Assembly: GCF_028885415.1 (NCBI RefSeq)
Contig: NZ_CP118527.1
Location: 8,246,001-8,310,000, forward strand
Direction: 5' to 3'
Origin: Streptomyces coeruleorubidus
GTDB taxonomy: Bacteria > Actinomycetota > Actinomycetes > Streptomycetales > Streptomycetaceae
DNA: 64,000 nt
Shown here piece by piece: positions 15,457 to 25,554 of the stretch. Below the pieces are notes generated by a model. It had not been told where the DNA came from, did no database searches, and was given only the letters and a program-made list of their open reading frames with translations. The first letter of the stretch is position 1. Each line of letters begins with the position of its first letter. The translations under genes and the position numbers were made by a program.

Positions 15457-17151
15457 TCACTTCCCGAGTTTGCGGTAGGCGGCCACCAGCGCGGCCGTGG
15501 ACGAATCGAGACCGGGGACGTCTGCGCCCTCGGTCAGGGCGGGCTCGACGCGCTTGGCGAGGACCTTGCCGAGCTCGACGCCCCACTGGTCGAAGGAGTC
15601 GATGTTCCAGACCGTGCCCTGCACGAACACCTTGTGCTCGTAGAGGGCGACCAGCTGGCCGAGGACCGACGGGGTCAGTTCGGTGGCCAGGATCGTCGTG
15701 GTGGGGCGGTTGCCCTGGAACGTGCGGTGCGGCACCTGCTCCTCGGGCACGCCCTCGGCCCGCACCTCCTCGGCGGTCTTGCCGAAGGCGAGGGCCTGCC
15801 CCTGCGCGAACAGGTTGGCCATCAACAGGTCGTGCTGTGCCTTCAGTTCGTCGCTCAGCTCGGCGACGGGCCGTGCGAAGCCGATCAGGTCGGCCGGGAT
15901 CAGCTTGGTGCCCTGGTGGATCAACTGGTAGTAGGCGTGCTGTCCGTTGGTGCCGGGCGTGCCCCACACGACCGGACCCGTCTGCCACTGGACGGGACGG
16001 CCGTCGCGGTCCACCGACTTGCCGTTGGACTCCATGTCGAGCTGCTGGAGGTAGGCGGTGAACTTCGACAGATAGTGGCTGTAGGGCAGGACGGCGTGCG
16101 ACTGGGCGCCGTGGAAGTTGCCGTACCAGATGCCGAGCAGGCCCATGATGAGCGGGGCGTTGGCCTGGGCGGGCGCGTTGCGGAAGTGCTCGTCGACGAT
16201 GCGGAAGCCGTCGAGCATCTCCAGGAAGCGGTCCGGGCCGATCGCGATCATCAAGGACAGGCCGATCGCGGAGTCGTACGAGTAGCGGCCGCCGACCCAG
16301 TCCCAGAACTCGAACATGTTGTCGACGTCGATGCCGAAGTCCGCGACCTTCTCGGCGTTCGTGGACAGCGCCACGAAGTGCTTGGCGACCGCCTTCTCTC
16401 CCCCACTCTCGGCTTCGCTCGAGCGGGAGGTGCCCCCATCCCCGAGCCCTTCCAGCAGCCAGGAGCGCGCCGAGGTCGCGTTCGTGATGGTCTCGATCGT
16501 GGTGAAGGTCTTGGACGCGACGATGAACAGCGTCTGTGCCGGGTCCAGGTCGCGGACCGCCTCGTGCAGGTCGGAGCCGTCCACGTTCGACACGAAGCGG
16601 AACGTCAGCTCCCGGGCGGTGAACGGCCGCAGCGCGTCGTACGCCATCGCCGGGCCGAGATCCGAGCCGCCGATGCCGATGCTGACGACGTTCCGGATGC
16701 GCTTGCCGGTGTGCCCGGTCCACTCCCCGGAGCGCACCCGGTTCGCGAAGCCGGACATCTTCTCGAGCACGGCGTGCACACCCGGGACTACGTTCTCGCC
16801 GTCGACCTCGATCACCGCGTCCCGCGGGGCGCGCAGCGCGGTGTGCAGCACGGCCCGGTTCTCGGTGACGTTGATCTTCTCGCCGCGGAACATGGCGTCG
16901 CGCTGCCCGAACACGTCGGTGGCGGTGGCCAGCTCCTGGAGCAGCGCCAGCGTCTCGTCGGTGACCAGGTGCTTGGAGTAGTCGATGCGCAGGTCGCCCA
17001 CGTGCACGACGTAGCGCTCGGCGCGCCCCGGGTCCGCCGCGAACAGCTCACGCAGGTCCGGCTGCGGCAGGGCGTCCGTGCGGTGGTCCTCCAGGGCGGT
17101 CCACTCGGGTCGCCGCGTGAGCGTGGGGGAGCCGGAGGGGGAGTCAGACAT
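15457..17151 (-). CDS. pgi: Glucose-6-phosphate isomerase with a 13-residue insertion
   Basis: A 564-residue cytosolic isomerase interconverting glucose 6-phosphate and fructose 6-phosphate. Signature segments are [55 protein letters not shown] and [14 protein letters not shown], containing the conserved glutamate, histidine and lysine regions. Between GLGD and [14 protein letters not shown] a low-complexity segment of 13 residues ([13 protein letters not shown]) is inserted, where the family normally reads GD-EK directly; see the separate repeat entry. The insertion is in frame and the rest is intact, so activity may be kept. The start overlaps the opcA stop by 8 bp. Confidence 0.95.
   Translation of the reverse strand: MSDSPSGSPTLTRRPEWTALEDHRTDALPQPDLRELFAADPGRAERYVVHVGDLRIDYSKHLVTDETLALLQELATATDVFGQRDAMFRGEKINVTENRAVLHTALRAPRDAVIEVDGENVVPGVHAVLEKMSGFANRVRSGEWTGHTGKRIRNVVSIGIGGSDLGPAMAYDALRPFTARELTFRFVSNVDGSDLHEAVRDLDPAQTLFIVASKTFTTIETITNATSARSWLLEGLGDGGTSRSSEAESGGEKAVAKHFVALSTNAEKVADFGIDVDNMFEFWDWVGGRYSYDSAIGLSLMIAIGPDRFLEMLDGFRIVDEHFRNAPAQANAPLIMGLLGIWYGNFHGAQSHAVLPYSHYLSKFTAYLQQLDMESNGKSVDRDGRPVQWQTGPVVWGTPGTNGQHAYYQLIHQGTKLIPADLIGFARPVAELSDELKAQHDLLMANLFAQGQALAFGKTAEEVRAEGVPEEQVPHRTFQGNRPTTTILATELTPSVLGQLVALYEHKVFVQGTVWNIDSFDQWGVELGKVLAKRVEPALTEGADVPGLDSSTAALVAAYRKLGK
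16399..16437 (-). repeat. 39-bp in-frame repeat insertion within pgi
   Basis: The DNA for the extra pgi residues resembles an interspersed element common in Streptomyces intergenic regions, recognisable on the plus strand by CCCCCACTCTCGGCTTCGCT followed by CGAGCGGGAGGTGCCCCCA. It contains a short stem CTCTCG/CGGGAG around GCTCGAGC. Exactly 39 bp separate the conserved codons on either side, so the frame is maintained. The identification as a dispersed repeat is from memory of Streptomyces genomes. Confidence 0.75.
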
Positions 17152-18079
17152 GAGCGGGGGTCTCCTCGGTTGCCTCGCCGTTCAGGGCGATGGCGTACAT
17201 CTCGTCCGCGTCGAGGCGCCTCAGCTCCTCGGCGATGAGTTCGGAGGTGGCACGGACCTTCAGCGCGAGGGTGCGGGAGGGCTGGCCCGGCAGGGTGAGC
17301 GTGGCCAGCGGTCCCTCGGGGCGGTCGATGAGGATCTCGCCGTTCTCGGTGCCCAGGCGTACGGCCGTGACGACCGGCCCGGCGGTGACGACGCGGTCGA
17401 CCTGGACGTGCAGCCGCGCCTCCAGCCAGCGGGCCAGCAGCTCGGCGGCCGGGTTCTCGGCCTCGGCCTCCACGGCCGCCGAGACGACCCGGGCCCGGGC
17501 CTGGTCCAGCGCCGCCGCCAGCATCGAACGCCAGGGCGTCAGCCGGGTCCAGGCGAGGTCGGTGTCGCCGGGCGCGTAGGAGCGGACCCGGGCCTCGAGC
17601 ATCGTCAGGGGGTCCTCGACGGCGTACAGGTCGGTGATCCGCCGCTGGGCCAGCGCCCCGAGCGGGTCCTTCGAGGGCACCTCCGGGGCGTCCACCGGCC
17701 ACCACACCACCACCGGGGCGTCCGGCAGCAGCAGCGGCAGCACCACCGAGTCGGCGTGGTCGGACACCTCGCCGTAGGTCCGCAGCACCACGGTCTCGCC
17801 GGTGCCCGCGTCGGCGCCGACCCGGACCTCGGCGTCGAGCCGGGACTGGGTGCGGTCGCGCGGGGTGCGGGCGTGCCGCTTGATGACGACCAGGGTGCGC
17901 GAGGGGTGCTCGTGCGAGGCCTCCTCGGCCGCCTTGATCGCGTCGTAGGCGTTCTCCTCGTCCGTGACGATCACCATCGTCAGGACCATGCCCACGGCGG
18001 GCGTGCCGATGGCGCGGCGGCCCTGCACCAGCGCCTTGTTGATCTTGCTTGCCGTGGTGTCGGTCAGGTCGATCTTCAT
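17144..18079 (-). CDS. opcA: Glucose-6-phosphate dehydrogenase assembly protein OpcA
   Basis: A 311-residue OpcA-family protein, which activates or assembles glucose-6-phosphate dehydrogenase in cyanobacteria and actinobacteria. Recognisable parts are the N-terminal [19 protein letters not shown], the central [20 protein letters not shown] and [20 protein letters not shown], and C-terminal [14 protein letters not shown]. It has no known catalytic residues. The start overlaps the zwf stop by 4 bp and its end overlaps pgi, so production is coupled to its partner enzyme. Its presence is a good actinobacterial marker. Confidence 0.95.
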   Translation of the reverse strand: MKIDLTDTTASKINKALVQGRRAIGTPAVGMVLTMVIVTDEENAYDAIKAAEEASHEHPSRTLVVIKRHARTPRDRTQSRLDAEVRVGADAGTGETVVLRTYGEVSDHADSVVLPLLLPDAPVVVWWPVDAPEVPSKDPLGALAQRRITDLYAVEDPLTMLEARVRSYAPGDTDLAWTRLTPWRSMLAAALDQARARVVSAAVEAEAENPAAELLARWLEARLHVQVDRVVTAGPVVTAVRLGTENGEILIDRPEGPLATLTLPGQPSRTLALKVRATSELIAEELRRLDADEMYAIALNGEATEETPAHV

Positions 18080-19743
18080 GGCCTGCGCCAGCTCCGTCCG
18101 TCTCGTGCGAGCATCTCGTCGGCTTCCGCGGGTCCCCAGCTGCCCGAGGAGTACTGCGCGGGCCGGCCGTGCGTGGCCCAGTACTGCTCGATCGGGTCGA
18201 GGATCTTCCAGGACTCTTCCACTTCCTGGTGACGGGGGAACAGATTGGCGTCGCCCAGGAGGACGTCCAGGATCAGCCGTTCGTACGCCTCCGGGCTCGA
18301 TTCGGTGAACGACTCGCCGTAGGCGAAGTCCATCGTCACGTCCCGGATCTCCATCGACGTGCCCGGCACCTTGGAGCCGAACCGCACCGTCATGCCCTCG
18401 TCCGGCTGGACGCGGATGACGATCGCGTTCTGGCCCAGCTCCTCGGTCGCGGTGGAGTCGAAGGGGGAGTGCGGAGCCCGCTGGAAGACCACTGCGATCT
18501 CCGTCACCCGGCGGCCCAGCCGCTTGCCGGTGCGCAGGTAGAACGGCACACCCGCCCAGCGGCGGTTGTCCACCTGGAGCTTGATCGCGGCGTAGGTGTC
18601 GGTCGAGGAGGCCTGGTCGATGCCCTCCTCCTCCAGATAGCCGCGGACCTTCGTGCCGCCCTGCCAGGCCGCCGCGTACTGCCCACGCACGGTGTGCCTG
18701 CCCAGGTCCTCCGGCAGCCGCACGGCCCGCAGCACCTTCAGCTTCTCGGTGAGCAGCGACGCCGCGTCGAAGGCGGCGGGCTCCTCCATCGCGGTGAGCG
18801 CCATCAGCTGCAGGAGATGGTTCTGGATGACGTCACGGGCGGCGCCGATGCCGTCGTAGTACCCCGCGCGGCCGCCGATGCCGATGTCCTCGGCCATGGT
18901 GATCTGCACATGGTCGACGTACGACCGGTTCCAGATCGGTTCGAACATCTGGTTGGCGAAGCGCAGCGCCAGGATGTTCTGGACGGTCTCCTTGCCGAGG
19001 TAGTGGTCGATACGGAAGACCTGCTCCGGGTCGAACACGTCGTGCACGATCGCGTTCAGCTCGCAAGCGCTGTCGAGGTCATGTCCGAACGGCTTTTCGA
19101 TGACCGCGCGGCGCCAGGAGCCCTCCTGGGCGTCAGCCAGCTTGTGCTTCTTCAGCTGCTGGACGACCTTCGGGAAGAACTTCGGCGGCACCGAGAGGTA
19201 GAAGGCGTAGTTGCCGCTGGTGCCCCGGGAGGCGTCCAGCTCCTCGACGGCCGAGCGCAGCTGCTTGAACGCCGTGTCGTCGTCGAAGTCGCCCGGGATG
19301 AACCGCATGCCCTCGGCGAGCTGCTGCCAGACCTCCTCGCGGAACGGGGTGCGGGCGTGCTCACGGACCGCGTCGTGCACCACCTGCGCGAAGTCCTGGT
19401 CCTCCCAGTCCCGGCGGGCGAAACCCACCAGCGAGAAGCCCGGCGGCAGCAGGCCGCGGTTGGCCAGGTCGTACACGGCCGGCATCAGCTTCTTGCGGGA
19501 CAGATCGCCGGTCACCCCGAAGATGACGAGCCCGGAGGGGCCGGCGATCCTGGGCAGACGGCGGTCGCGCGCGTCACGGAGCGGATTGGTGAAGTCGGGG
19601 TCGGTGTGCTCCGTGTGCGGGGCGGCCCGGCCGCTCACCCCGGTCTGCTCGACCCCGGCGGCCTCCTGCGCCGCCCGGGCCTCCTTGTCCTCCTTGGTTC
19701 CGATGGTCTCCTGCTCGGCCGTCTGGGGGATGCCCTCAGTCAT
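18076..19743 (-). CDS. zwf: Glucose-6-phosphate 1-dehydrogenase with N-terminal extension
   Basis: A 555-residue enzyme making 6-phosphogluconolactone and NADPH, entry to the oxidative pentose-phosphate pathway. The coenzyme loop is [20 protein letters not shown] near residues 72-91, and the active-site signature [19 protein letters not shown] near 245. Residues 1-50 are an acidic, low-complexity extension (repeated E, K, A, T) absent from the usual 500-510-residue bacterial enzymes; conserved sequence starts at [17 protein letters not shown] 19743 is kept because it overlaps the tal stop (ATGA), which supports coupled translation. OpcA lies directly downstream. Confidence 0.95.
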   Translation of the reverse strand: MTEGIPQTAEQETIGTKEDKEARAAQEAAGVEQTGVSGRAAPHTEHTDPDFTNPLRDARDRRLPRIAGPSGLVIFGVTGDLSRKKLMPAVYDLANRGLLPPGFSLVGFARRDWEDQDFAQVVHDAVREHARTPFREEVWQQLAEGMRFIPGDFDDDTAFKQLRSAVEELDASRGTSGNYAFYLSVPPKFFPKVVQQLKKHKLADAQEGSWRRAVIEKPFGHDLDSACELNAIVHDVFDPEQVFRIDHYLGKETVQNILALRFANQMFEPIWNRSYVDHVQITMAEDIGIGGRAGYYDGIGAARDVIQNHLLQLMALTAMEEPAAFDAASLLTEKLKVLRAVRLPEDLGRHTVRGQYAAAWQGGTKVRGYLEEEGIDQASSTDTYAAIKLQVDNRRWAGVPFYLRTGKRLGRRVTEIAVVFQRAPHSPFDSTATEELGQNAIVIRVQPDEGMTVRFGSKVPGTSMEIRDVTMDFAYGESFTESSPEAYERLILDVLLGDANLFPRHQEVEESWKILDPIEQYWATHGRPAQYSSGSWGPAEADEMLARDGRSWRRP

Positions 19744-20885
19744 TCCGCGTCAACTCCCTTGCTGTTCAAGGACTTGGTGACCGCGTCCAGCAGGTCCTGC
19801 CAGGCCACCTCGAACTTGGCGACGCCTTCGTCCTCCAGTTGCCGCACCACCTCGTCGTACGAAATGCCGAGCCGCTCAACGGCCGCCAGGTCGGCGCGCG
19901 CCTGGGCGTAACCGCCGGTGACGGTGTCGCCCTGGACGTCACCGTGGTCGGCGACGGCGTTCAGCGTGGCCTCCGGCATGGTGTTGACCGTGCCGGGGGC
20001 GACCAGTTCGTCCACGTACAGGGTGTCCTTGTAAGCGGGGTCCTTCACACCGGTGGAGGCCCAAAGGGGGCGCTGCCGGTTCGCACGGGCACCGCCCAGG
20101 GTCTGCCAGCGCGGCCCGGCGAAGACCTCTTCGTACGCCTCGTAGGCGAGCCGCGCGTTGGCCAGGGCCGCCCTGCCCTTCAGGGCGAGGGCCTCGTCCG
20201 TGCCCAGCAGCGTCAGCCGCTTGTCGATCTCGGAGTCGACACGGGAGACGAAGAAGGACGCGACCGAGTGGACGGCCGACAGGTCGAGACCGGCCGCCTG
20301 CGCCTTCTCCAGGCCGGCGATATAGGCGTCCATCACCTCGCGGTAGCGCTCCAGGGAGAAGATCAGCGTCACGTTCACGCTGATGCCCGCGCCGATCACC
20401 TCGGTGATCGCCGGCAGGCCGGCCTTCGTCGCCGGGATCTTGATCATCACGTTGGGGCGGTCCACCAGCCAGGCCAGCTGCCGGGCCTCGGCGACGGTCG
20501 CCGCGGTGTTGTGGGCCAGCCGCGGGTCGACCTCGATGGACACCCGGCCGTCCCGGCCGCCGGTGGCGTCGTACACCGGCAGCAGGACGTCGGCGGCGGC
20601 CCGGACGTCGGCCGTCGTCGTCATCCGGACGGCCTCGTCGACGGTGACGCCCCGCACCGCCAGGTCGGCGAGCTGCTCCTCGTAGCCCTCGCCGGAACCG
20701 ATGGCGGCCTGGAAGATGGACGGGTTGGTGGTGACGCCGACGACGTTCCCCGTCGCCACGAGCCCGGCCAGGTCGCCGGACTCGATCCGCCGGCGGGACA
20801 GGTCGTCCAGCCAGATCGACACGCCCTCGTCGGACAGGCGCTTGAGTGCTCCCGCGCTCGCGGTCGCTTCGGTCACAGTGATCAT
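19740..20885 (-). CDS. tal: Transaldolase
   Basis: A 381-residue transaldolase transferring a dihydroxyacetone unit between sugar phosphates. Motifs include [16 protein letters not shown] near the N-terminus, the Schiff-base lysine in [16 protein letters not shown] near residue 140, and [17 protein letters not shown] 20883-20885 is chosen over the longer GTG at 20912 because it follows GAAAGAAG and conserved sequence starts [22 protein letters not shown] only there; the longer start would overlap tkt. It lies 19 bp downstream of tkt and overlaps zwf. Confidence 0.95.
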   Translation of the reverse strand: MITVTEATASAGALKRLSDEGVSIWLDDLSRRRIESGDLAGLVATGNVVGVTTNPSIFQAAIGSGEGYEEQLADLAVRGVTVDEAVRMTTTADVRAAADVLLPVYDATGGRDGRVSIEVDPRLAHNTAATVAEARQLAWLVDRPNVMIKIPATKAGLPAITEVIGAGISVNVTLIFSLERYREVMDAYIAGLEKAQAAGLDLSAVHSVASFFVSRVDSEIDKRLTLLGTDEALALKGRAALANARLAYEAYEEVFAGPRWQTLGGARANRQRPLWASTGVKDPAYKDTLYVDELVAPGTVNTMPEATLNAVADHGDVQGDTVTGGYAQARADLAAVERLGISYDEVVRQLEDEGVAKFEVAWQDLLDAVTKSLNSKGVDAE

Positions 20886-20904
20886 CTTCTTTCGGGCGGT
20901 CGGA

Positions 20905-22980
20905 TCAGCCACGGGCGGCGGCGAGGGATTCCCGAGCCGCGGCCACCACGTTCTGGGGGGTGAATCCGTACTCGGCGAACAGGGTCTTGGCGTCGGCGGA
21001 GGCGCCGAAGTGCTCCAGGGAGACGATGCGTCCCGCGTCCCCCACGAACCGGTGCCAGGTCAGGCCGATACCGGCCTCGACCGCGACCCGGGCCTTCACG
21101 GACGGCGGCAGGACACGCTCGCGGTACTCGCGGGGCTGCTCCTCGAACCACTCCACGGACGGCATGGACACCACCCGCGTGGGCACGCCCGTCGCCTGGA
21201 GCTGCTCACGCGCCTCGACGGCGACGTGCACCTCGGAACCGGTGGCGATCAGGATCACCTGCGGCTCGCCGCCTTCCGCCTCGGCCAGCACATAACCGCC
21301 GCGTGCCACATCCGGGTTCGCCTCGTACGTGGGCACGCCCTGGCGGGTGAGCGCGAGACCGTGCGGGGCCGGGTCGGTGGTGTGCCGCCTGAGGATCTCG
21401 GCCCAGGCGAGCGCGGTCTCGCCCGCGTCGGCCGGGCGTACGACGTTCAGGCCCGGGATGGCCCGCAGCGACGCCAGGTGCTCGACCGGCTGGTGGGTCG
21501 GGCCGTCCTCGCCCAGGCCGATGGAGTCGTGCGTCCACACGTACGTCACGGGCAGCTGCATCAGGGCCGACATCCGCACGGCGTTGCGCATGTAGTCGGA
21601 GAACACCAGGAAGGTGCCGCCGTAGATGCGCGTGTTGCCGTGCAGCGCGATGCCGTTCATCTCCGCGGCCATGGAGAACTCGCGGATGCCGAAGTGGATC
21701 GTCCGGCCGTACGGGTCGGCCTCCGGCAGCGGGTTGCCCTCCGGCAGGAAGGACGACGCCTTGTCGATCGTGGTGTTGTTCGAACCGGCCAGGTCGGCCG
21801 AGCCGCCCCACAGCTCGGGGACGACGGCGCCGAGGGCCTGGAGCACCTTGCCGGACGCGGCACGGGTGGCGACCGCCTTGCCCGGCTCGAACACCGGCAG
21901 GGCGTCCTCCCAGCCCGCGGGCAGCTCGCCCTTGCTGACCCGGTCGAACGTCGCGGCGCGCTCCGCGTTCTCGCCGCGCCAGGCGGCGATCCGCTTGTCC
22001 CAGGCGGCGTGCGCCTCGGCGCCCCGGTCCAGGGCCCTGCGGGTGTGCGCCAGCACCTCGTCGGCGACCTCGAAGGTCTTCTCCGGGTCGAAGCCGAGGA
22101 GGCGCTTGGTGGCGGCGACCTCGTCCTCCCCGAGCGCCGAGCCGTGGGAGGCCTCGGTGTTCCGCGCGTTCGGGGCGGGCCAGGCGATGATGGTGCGCAT
22201 CGCGATGATCGAGGGGCGTCCGGTCTCGGCCTGAGCCTCCTTCAGCGCCGCGTACAGCGCGTGCACGTCGACGTCGCCGTCCTCCCGCGGCGCGATCCGC
22301 TGCACGTGCCAGCCGTAGGCCTCGTACCGCTTCAGCACGTCCTCGGAGAACGCGGTCGCGGTGTCGCCCTCGATGGAGATGTGGTTGTCGTCGTAGAGGA
22401 AGACCAGGTTGCCGAGCCTCTGGTGGCCGGCCAGCGAGGAGGCCTCGGCGGAGACGCCCTCCTGGAGGTCGCCGTCGGAGACGACGGCCCAGACGGTGTG
22501 GTCGAAGGGGGATTCGCCCTCGGGGGCGTCGGGGTCGAACAGGCCGCGCTCGTAGCGGGCGGCCATCGCCATGCCGACCGCGTTCGCGACGCCCTGGCCG
22601 AGCGGGCCGGTGGTGGTCTCCACGCCCGCGGTGTGCCCGTACTCGGGGTGGCCGGGCGTCTTGGAGCCGTGCGTGCGGAACGCCTTCAGGTCGTCCAGCT
22701 CCAGCTCGTAGCCCGCGAGGTACAGCTGCGTGTAGAGGGTCAGCGACGTGTGGCCGGGGGACAGGACGAAGCGGTCACGTCCGGTCCACTCCGGATCGGC
22801 CGGGTCGTGCCGCATCACCTTCTGAAAGATCGTGTAGGCGGCCGGGGCCAGGCTCATCGCGGTGCCGGGGTGGCCGTTTCCGACCCGCTGGACGGCATCG
22901 GCCGCCAGCAGACGGGCGGTGTCGACGGCACGCCGGTCGAGTTCGGTCCATTCGAAGCTGTCCGCTGGCTGCGTGCTCAT
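20905..22980 (-). CDS. tkt: Transketolase
   Basis: A 691-residue thiamine-diphosphate enzyme, first gene of the leftward pentose-phosphate operon. It shows [20 protein letters not shown] near residue 30, the TPP/Mg motif [20 protein letters not shown] to [11 protein letters not shown] near 155-190, and [19 protein letters not shown] plus [20 protein letters not shown] in the pyrimidine domain. ATG 22980 gives the family's usual N-terminus ([21 protein letters not shown]); a longer start at 23028 adds 16 unconserved residues. The divergent AraC gene and a palindrome at 23031 lie upstream. Confidence 0.95.
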   Translation of the reverse strand: MSTQPADSFEWTELDRRAVDTARLLAADAVQRVGNGHPGTAMSLAPAAYTIFQKVMRHDPADPEWTGRDRFVLSPGHTSLTLYTQLYLAGYELELDDLKAFRTHGSKTPGHPEYGHTAGVETTTGPLGQGVANAVGMAMAARYERGLFDPDAPEGESPFDHTVWAVVSDGDLQEGVSAEASSLAGHQRLGNLVFLYDDNHISIEGDTATAFSEDVLKRYEAYGWHVQRIAPREDGDVDVHALYAALKEAQAETGRPSIIAMRTIIAWPAPNARNTEASHGSALGEDEVAATKRLLGFDPEKTFEVADEVLAHTRRALDRGAEAHAAWDKRIAAWRGENAERAATFDRVSKGELPAGWEDALPVFEPGKAVATRAASGKVLQALGAVVPELWGGSADLAGSNNTTIDKASSFLPEGNPLPEADPYGRTIHFGIREFSMAAEMNGIALHGNTRIYGGTFLVFSDYMRNAVRMSALMQLPVTYVWTHDSIGLGEDGPTHQPVEHLASLRAIPGLNVVRPADAGETALAWAEILRRHTTDPAPHGLALTRQGVPTYEANPDVARGGYVLAEAEGGEPQVILIATGSEVHVAVEAREQLQATGVPTRVVSMPSVEWFEEQPREYRERVLPPSVKARVAVEAGIGLTWHRFVGDAGRIVSLEHFGASADAKTLFAEYGFTPQNVVAAARESLAAARG

Positions 22981-23030
22981 CTTCAAGAAGTCCTCAATAG
23001 GAGCGAAGTGGCTGTCTGACGTGTTCAAAA

Positions 23031-23050
23031 CTAAAAGTCTGACTTTTTAG
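23031..23050. promoter_or_regulatory. Palindrome in tkt-AraC intergenic region
   Basis: CTAAAAGT and ACTTTTTAG flank CTG, forming a near-perfect AT-rich palindrome (one extra T in the right arm) in otherwise GC-rich sequence. It lies 50 bp upstream of the tkt start and 87 bp upstream of the AraC start, a natural place for a regulator of the operon to bind or for RNA polymerase to melt. The binding factor is unknown. Confidence 0.55.
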
Positions 23051-23136
23051 GCGGAAGGTCGCCGTGTGCCAGCCTGTGGTGAAAGTGGGACACCCATTGG
23101 CGGCGCGGCAGGCGAGCGGGGCGGTACGAGGCGGAC

Positions 23137-24033
23137 ATGGCGGATATGGCAGGCAGAAGCGTCCAAGGCGGCGACGGGATCAGAACGTTCCCCTTCCCGG
23201 TCGAGCTGAGTGTCGGCGGCGTCGGCATGCAGGTCGGCCCGATGGGCACCGGCCGCACCTGGCACGCCGACGCGCCCCTGGAGCGCGTGCACCGCATCGA
23301 CTTCCACGTCGTGCTGCTGTTCGGCGAGGGCCCGGTCCGGCACATGGTCGACTTCACCGAGTACGAGGCCACGGCCGGGGACCTGCTGTGGATCCGCCCG
23401 GGGCAGGTCCACCGCTTCTCCCGCACGAGCGAGTACCGCGGAACGGTGCTGACCATGCAGCCGGGCTTCCTGCCCCGCGCGACCGTGGAGGCCACCGGCC
23501 TGTACCGCTACGACCTGCCGCCGCTGCTGCGCCCCGACGCGGCCCAACTCGCCGGTCTGCGCAACGCGCTCGGCCAGCTACGGCGCGAGTACGAGGACAC
23601 GGACACGCTGCCGCTGAGCCTGCACACCGCCGTCCTGCGCCACTCGCTGACGGCGTTCCTGCTGCGGCTCGCCCATCTCGCCGCCAGTTCGGCGGAGTCG
23701 GTACGACAGCCGTCCGACTCCCCCTTCACCCTCTTCCGGGACGCCGTGGAGAAGGACTTCGCCACCAACCACAGCGTCAGCGCCTACGCCGACGCGCTCG
23801 GCTACTCCCGCCGCACCCTGGTCCGCGCGGTCCGCGCCGCGACCGGCGACACCCCCAAGGCCTTCATCGACAAGCGCGTGGTCCTGGAGGCCAAACGGCT
23901 CCTCGCCCACACCGACCTGCCGATCGGCCGGGTCGGCGCGGCGGTCGGCTTCCCCGACGCCGCGAACTTCTCCAAGTTCTTCCACCAGCACACGGACCTG
24001 ACGCCGGCGGCGTTCCGGGCGGAACTGCGCTGA
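23137..24033 (+). CDS. AraC-family transcriptional regulator
   Basis: A 298-residue regulator. Residues 10-130 form a cupin-like sensing domain (ERVHRIDFHVVLLFGEGPVRHMVDF, GDLLWIRPGQVHRF), and residues 200-298 two helix-turn-helix motifs: SVSAYADALGYSRRTLVRAVRAATG and LPIGRVGAAVGFPDAANFSKFFHQHTDLTPAAFR, written here in part. It is divergent from tkt with an AT-rich palindrome between them. It may control the pentose-phosphate operon or itself; the ligand is unknown. An ATG six bases downstream (23143) is an alternative start. A strong bidirectional hairpin follows the stop. Confidence 0.92.
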   Translation: MADMAGRSVQGGDGIRTFPFPVELSVGGVGMQVGPMGTGRTWHADAPLERVHRIDFHVVLLFGEGPVRHMVDFTEYEATAGDLLWIRPGQVHRFSRTSEYRGTVLTMQPGFLPRATVEATGLYRYDLPPLLRPDAAQLAGLRNALGQLRREYEDTDTLPLSLHTAVLRHSLTAFLLRLAHLAASSAESVRQPSDSPFTLFRDAVEKDFATNHSVSAYADALGYSRRTLVRAVRAATGDTPKAFIDKRVVLEAKRLLAHTDLPIGRVGAAVGFPDAANFSKFFHQHTDLTPAAFRAELR

Positions 24034-24058
24034 GGTTACGGAGGCCGGGCAGCGAAAA

Positions 24059-24084
24059 GGGGCCCCACGCGCGCGTGGAGCCCC
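24059..24084. terminator. Bidirectional intrinsic-type hairpin
   Basis: GGGGCCCCACGCG (24059-24071) is followed directly by CGCGTGGAGCCCC (24072-24084), inverted arms matching at 12 of 13 positions. It lies between the convergent ends of the AraC and GH16 genes, so it can terminate both transcripts. No U-run follows, as is usual in high-GC actinobacteria. Confidence 0.8.
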
Positions 24085-24097
24085 CTGCCGGGGACCG

Positions 24098-25492
24098 TCA
24101 GTGCCCGAAGGTGAACCAGTTGACGTTCACGAAGTCCGCCGGCTGTCCGCTGGTGAAGGTCAGATACACGTCGTGCGTGCCCGTCACGGAACTGATGTTC
24201 GCCGGGATCGTCCGCCACGACTGCCAGCCGCCGGTGCTGCCCACCGCGAAGCTCCCGATGGGCGCGTTGCTCCGGCTGCCCAGCCGCACCTCGACCAGTC
24301 CGCTGACGCCGCCCGCCGCACCGCTCGCGACCCGGGCGCTGAACTGCCGGGCGGCCGTGGAGCCGAAGTTGACGCCCTTGAAGTGCAGCCAGTCGCCGTT
24401 CGCCAGCGAGCCGACGTTCTGGCCGCCGCCGGAGTCGGACGTCGTCTCGGTCATCACACCGGACTGGCCGTCGTAGGACTCGGCCTGGATGGTGGAGTAG
24501 GCGTCGTGGTTGCCGGTCGGGGGAGGCGTCGTGCCGCCGCCGGAGGACAGCACCTGGACGTAGTCGACGACCATCGGGTGGCCGGGCTGCGTCCCGGCGT
24601 CGGGGCCGCCGCCGAACGCGTCGGGGAAGCCGCCGCCCATCGCGACGTTCAGGATGATGAAGAAGCCGTGGTCCGTGGCGTTGCGCCAGGTCGTCGCGTC
24701 GACCTGGTTGGCGCGCACGGTATGGAAGTTGACGCCGTCGAGGTAGAAGCGGATCTCCTCGATACTCGTCGAGCGGTCCCACTCCATCCGGTAGGTGTGG
24801 AAGCCGGCCTGGCAGGTGGTGCCCTGGCAGGTGGTCGAACTGCCGATGCCGCTCGTCTCGTTGCAGGGGCCGCCCGGCGAGGTGCCGCAGTGCATCGTCG
24901 CGAACACCGTGTTCTGGCCCTGGGTGTTCTCCATGATGTCCAGCTCGCCGACGCCCGGCCAGTTCCAGTAGTTGCCGCGGTAGGGGGCGCCCAGCATCCA
25001 GAACGCCGGCCAGTAGCCCTTGGCCGCGGCCCCGGTGACGTTCGGCACCTGGATGCGCGACTCCACGCGGAGCTTGCCGCCGGCCGGGGGCTGGAAGTCG
25101 GTGCGATTGGTCTCGATGCGGCCGGAGGTCCAGTTGCCGGCGCCGTCACGCCGCGGGGTGATGCGCAGATTGCCGTTGCCGTCGAGCGAGACGTTGTCCG
25201 TGCTGCTCGTCATCGTCTCGATCTCGCCGGTGCCCCAGTTGGCGGGGCCGCCCGGGTAACCCTTGCCGGTCGCGTATTGCCAGTGGGACGTGTTGACGCC
25301 GCTGCCGGCCGGGCCGTTGAAGTCGTCGAGGAAGACCTGGCTCCAGCCCGACGGGGGCGGCGGCGCGGAGGCGCTCGCGGACGGAGTCGCGGCGGTGGCG
25401 GCGACCGCGGCGAGGCCGAGTGTGCTGACGACGGCGACGAACGCCCGCCGCAAGGGGCGCCGTGCGCGGGGTCTGCCGGAGGTGTCACTCAT
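24098..25492 (-). CDS. Secreted GH16 beta-glucanase with C-terminal CBM6-like domain
   Basis: A 464-residue extracellular endo-beta-1,3-glucanase (laminarinase-type) candidate. A signal peptide follows from basic RPRARRPLRRAFVAVVSTLG and a hydrophobic core to SASASA near residue 42. The GH16 jelly-roll domain occupies about 50-315 with catalytic motif GELDIMENTQG, where the two glutamates are nucleophile and acid/base. A PPPTG linker leads to a carbohydrate-binding module (IQAESYDGQSGVMTETTSD, LANGDWLHFKGVNFG, DFVNVNWFTFGH) of the CBM6 type. ATG 25492 is chosen because it starts the signal peptide; the open frame upstream lacks support. A LacI-type palindrome 49 bp upstream suggests control by a glucan/cellobiose-responsive repressor encoded elsewhere. 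Confidence 0.93.
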   Translation of the reverse strand: MSDTSGRPRARRPLRRAFVAVVSTLGLAAVAATAATPSASASAPPPPSGWSQVFLDDFNGPAGSGVNTSHWQYATGKGYPGGPANWGTGEIETMTSSTDNVSLDGNGNLRITPRRDGAGNWTSGRIETNRTDFQPPAGGKLRVESRIQVPNVTGAAAKGYWPAFWMLGAPYRGNYWNWPGVGELDIMENTQGQNTVFATMHCGTSPGGPCNETSGIGSSTTCQGTTCQAGFHTYRMEWDRSTSIEEIRFYLDGVNFHTVRANQVDATTWRNATDHGFFIILNVAMGGGFPDAFGGGPDAGTQPGHPMVVDYVQVLSSGGGTTPPPTGNHDAYSTIQAESYDGQSGVMTETTSDSGGGQNVGSLANGDWLHFKGVNFGSTAARQFSARVASGAAGGVSGLVEVRLGSRSNAPIGSFAVGSTGGWQSWRTIPANISSVTGTHDVYLTFTSGQPADFVNVNWFTFGH

Positions 25493-25540
25493 GTGGGGAT
25501 GCCTCTCGGATACGAGTGCGGGAGGGTGAGGACGCCCCTG

Positions 25541-25554
25541 TGAGAGCGCTCTCA
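25541..25554. promoter_or_regulatory. LacI/CebR-like operator upstream of GH16 glucanase
   Basis: TGAGAGCGCTCTCA is a perfect 14-bp palindrome. It differs from the known CebR box TGGGAGCGCTCCCA at one symmetric pair, and GAGAGCGCTCTC boxes are typical of LacI regulators of actinobacterial glycoside hydrolases. No lacI-type gene is in the window, so regulation would be in trans. Confidence 0.85.

Noticed and set aside
13810..17238. A 1142-codon open frame on the plus strand
   Set aside because: It is the antisense of phosphatase, gnd and pgi; high-GC third positions keep it open, and the translation is low-complexity with no family signature.
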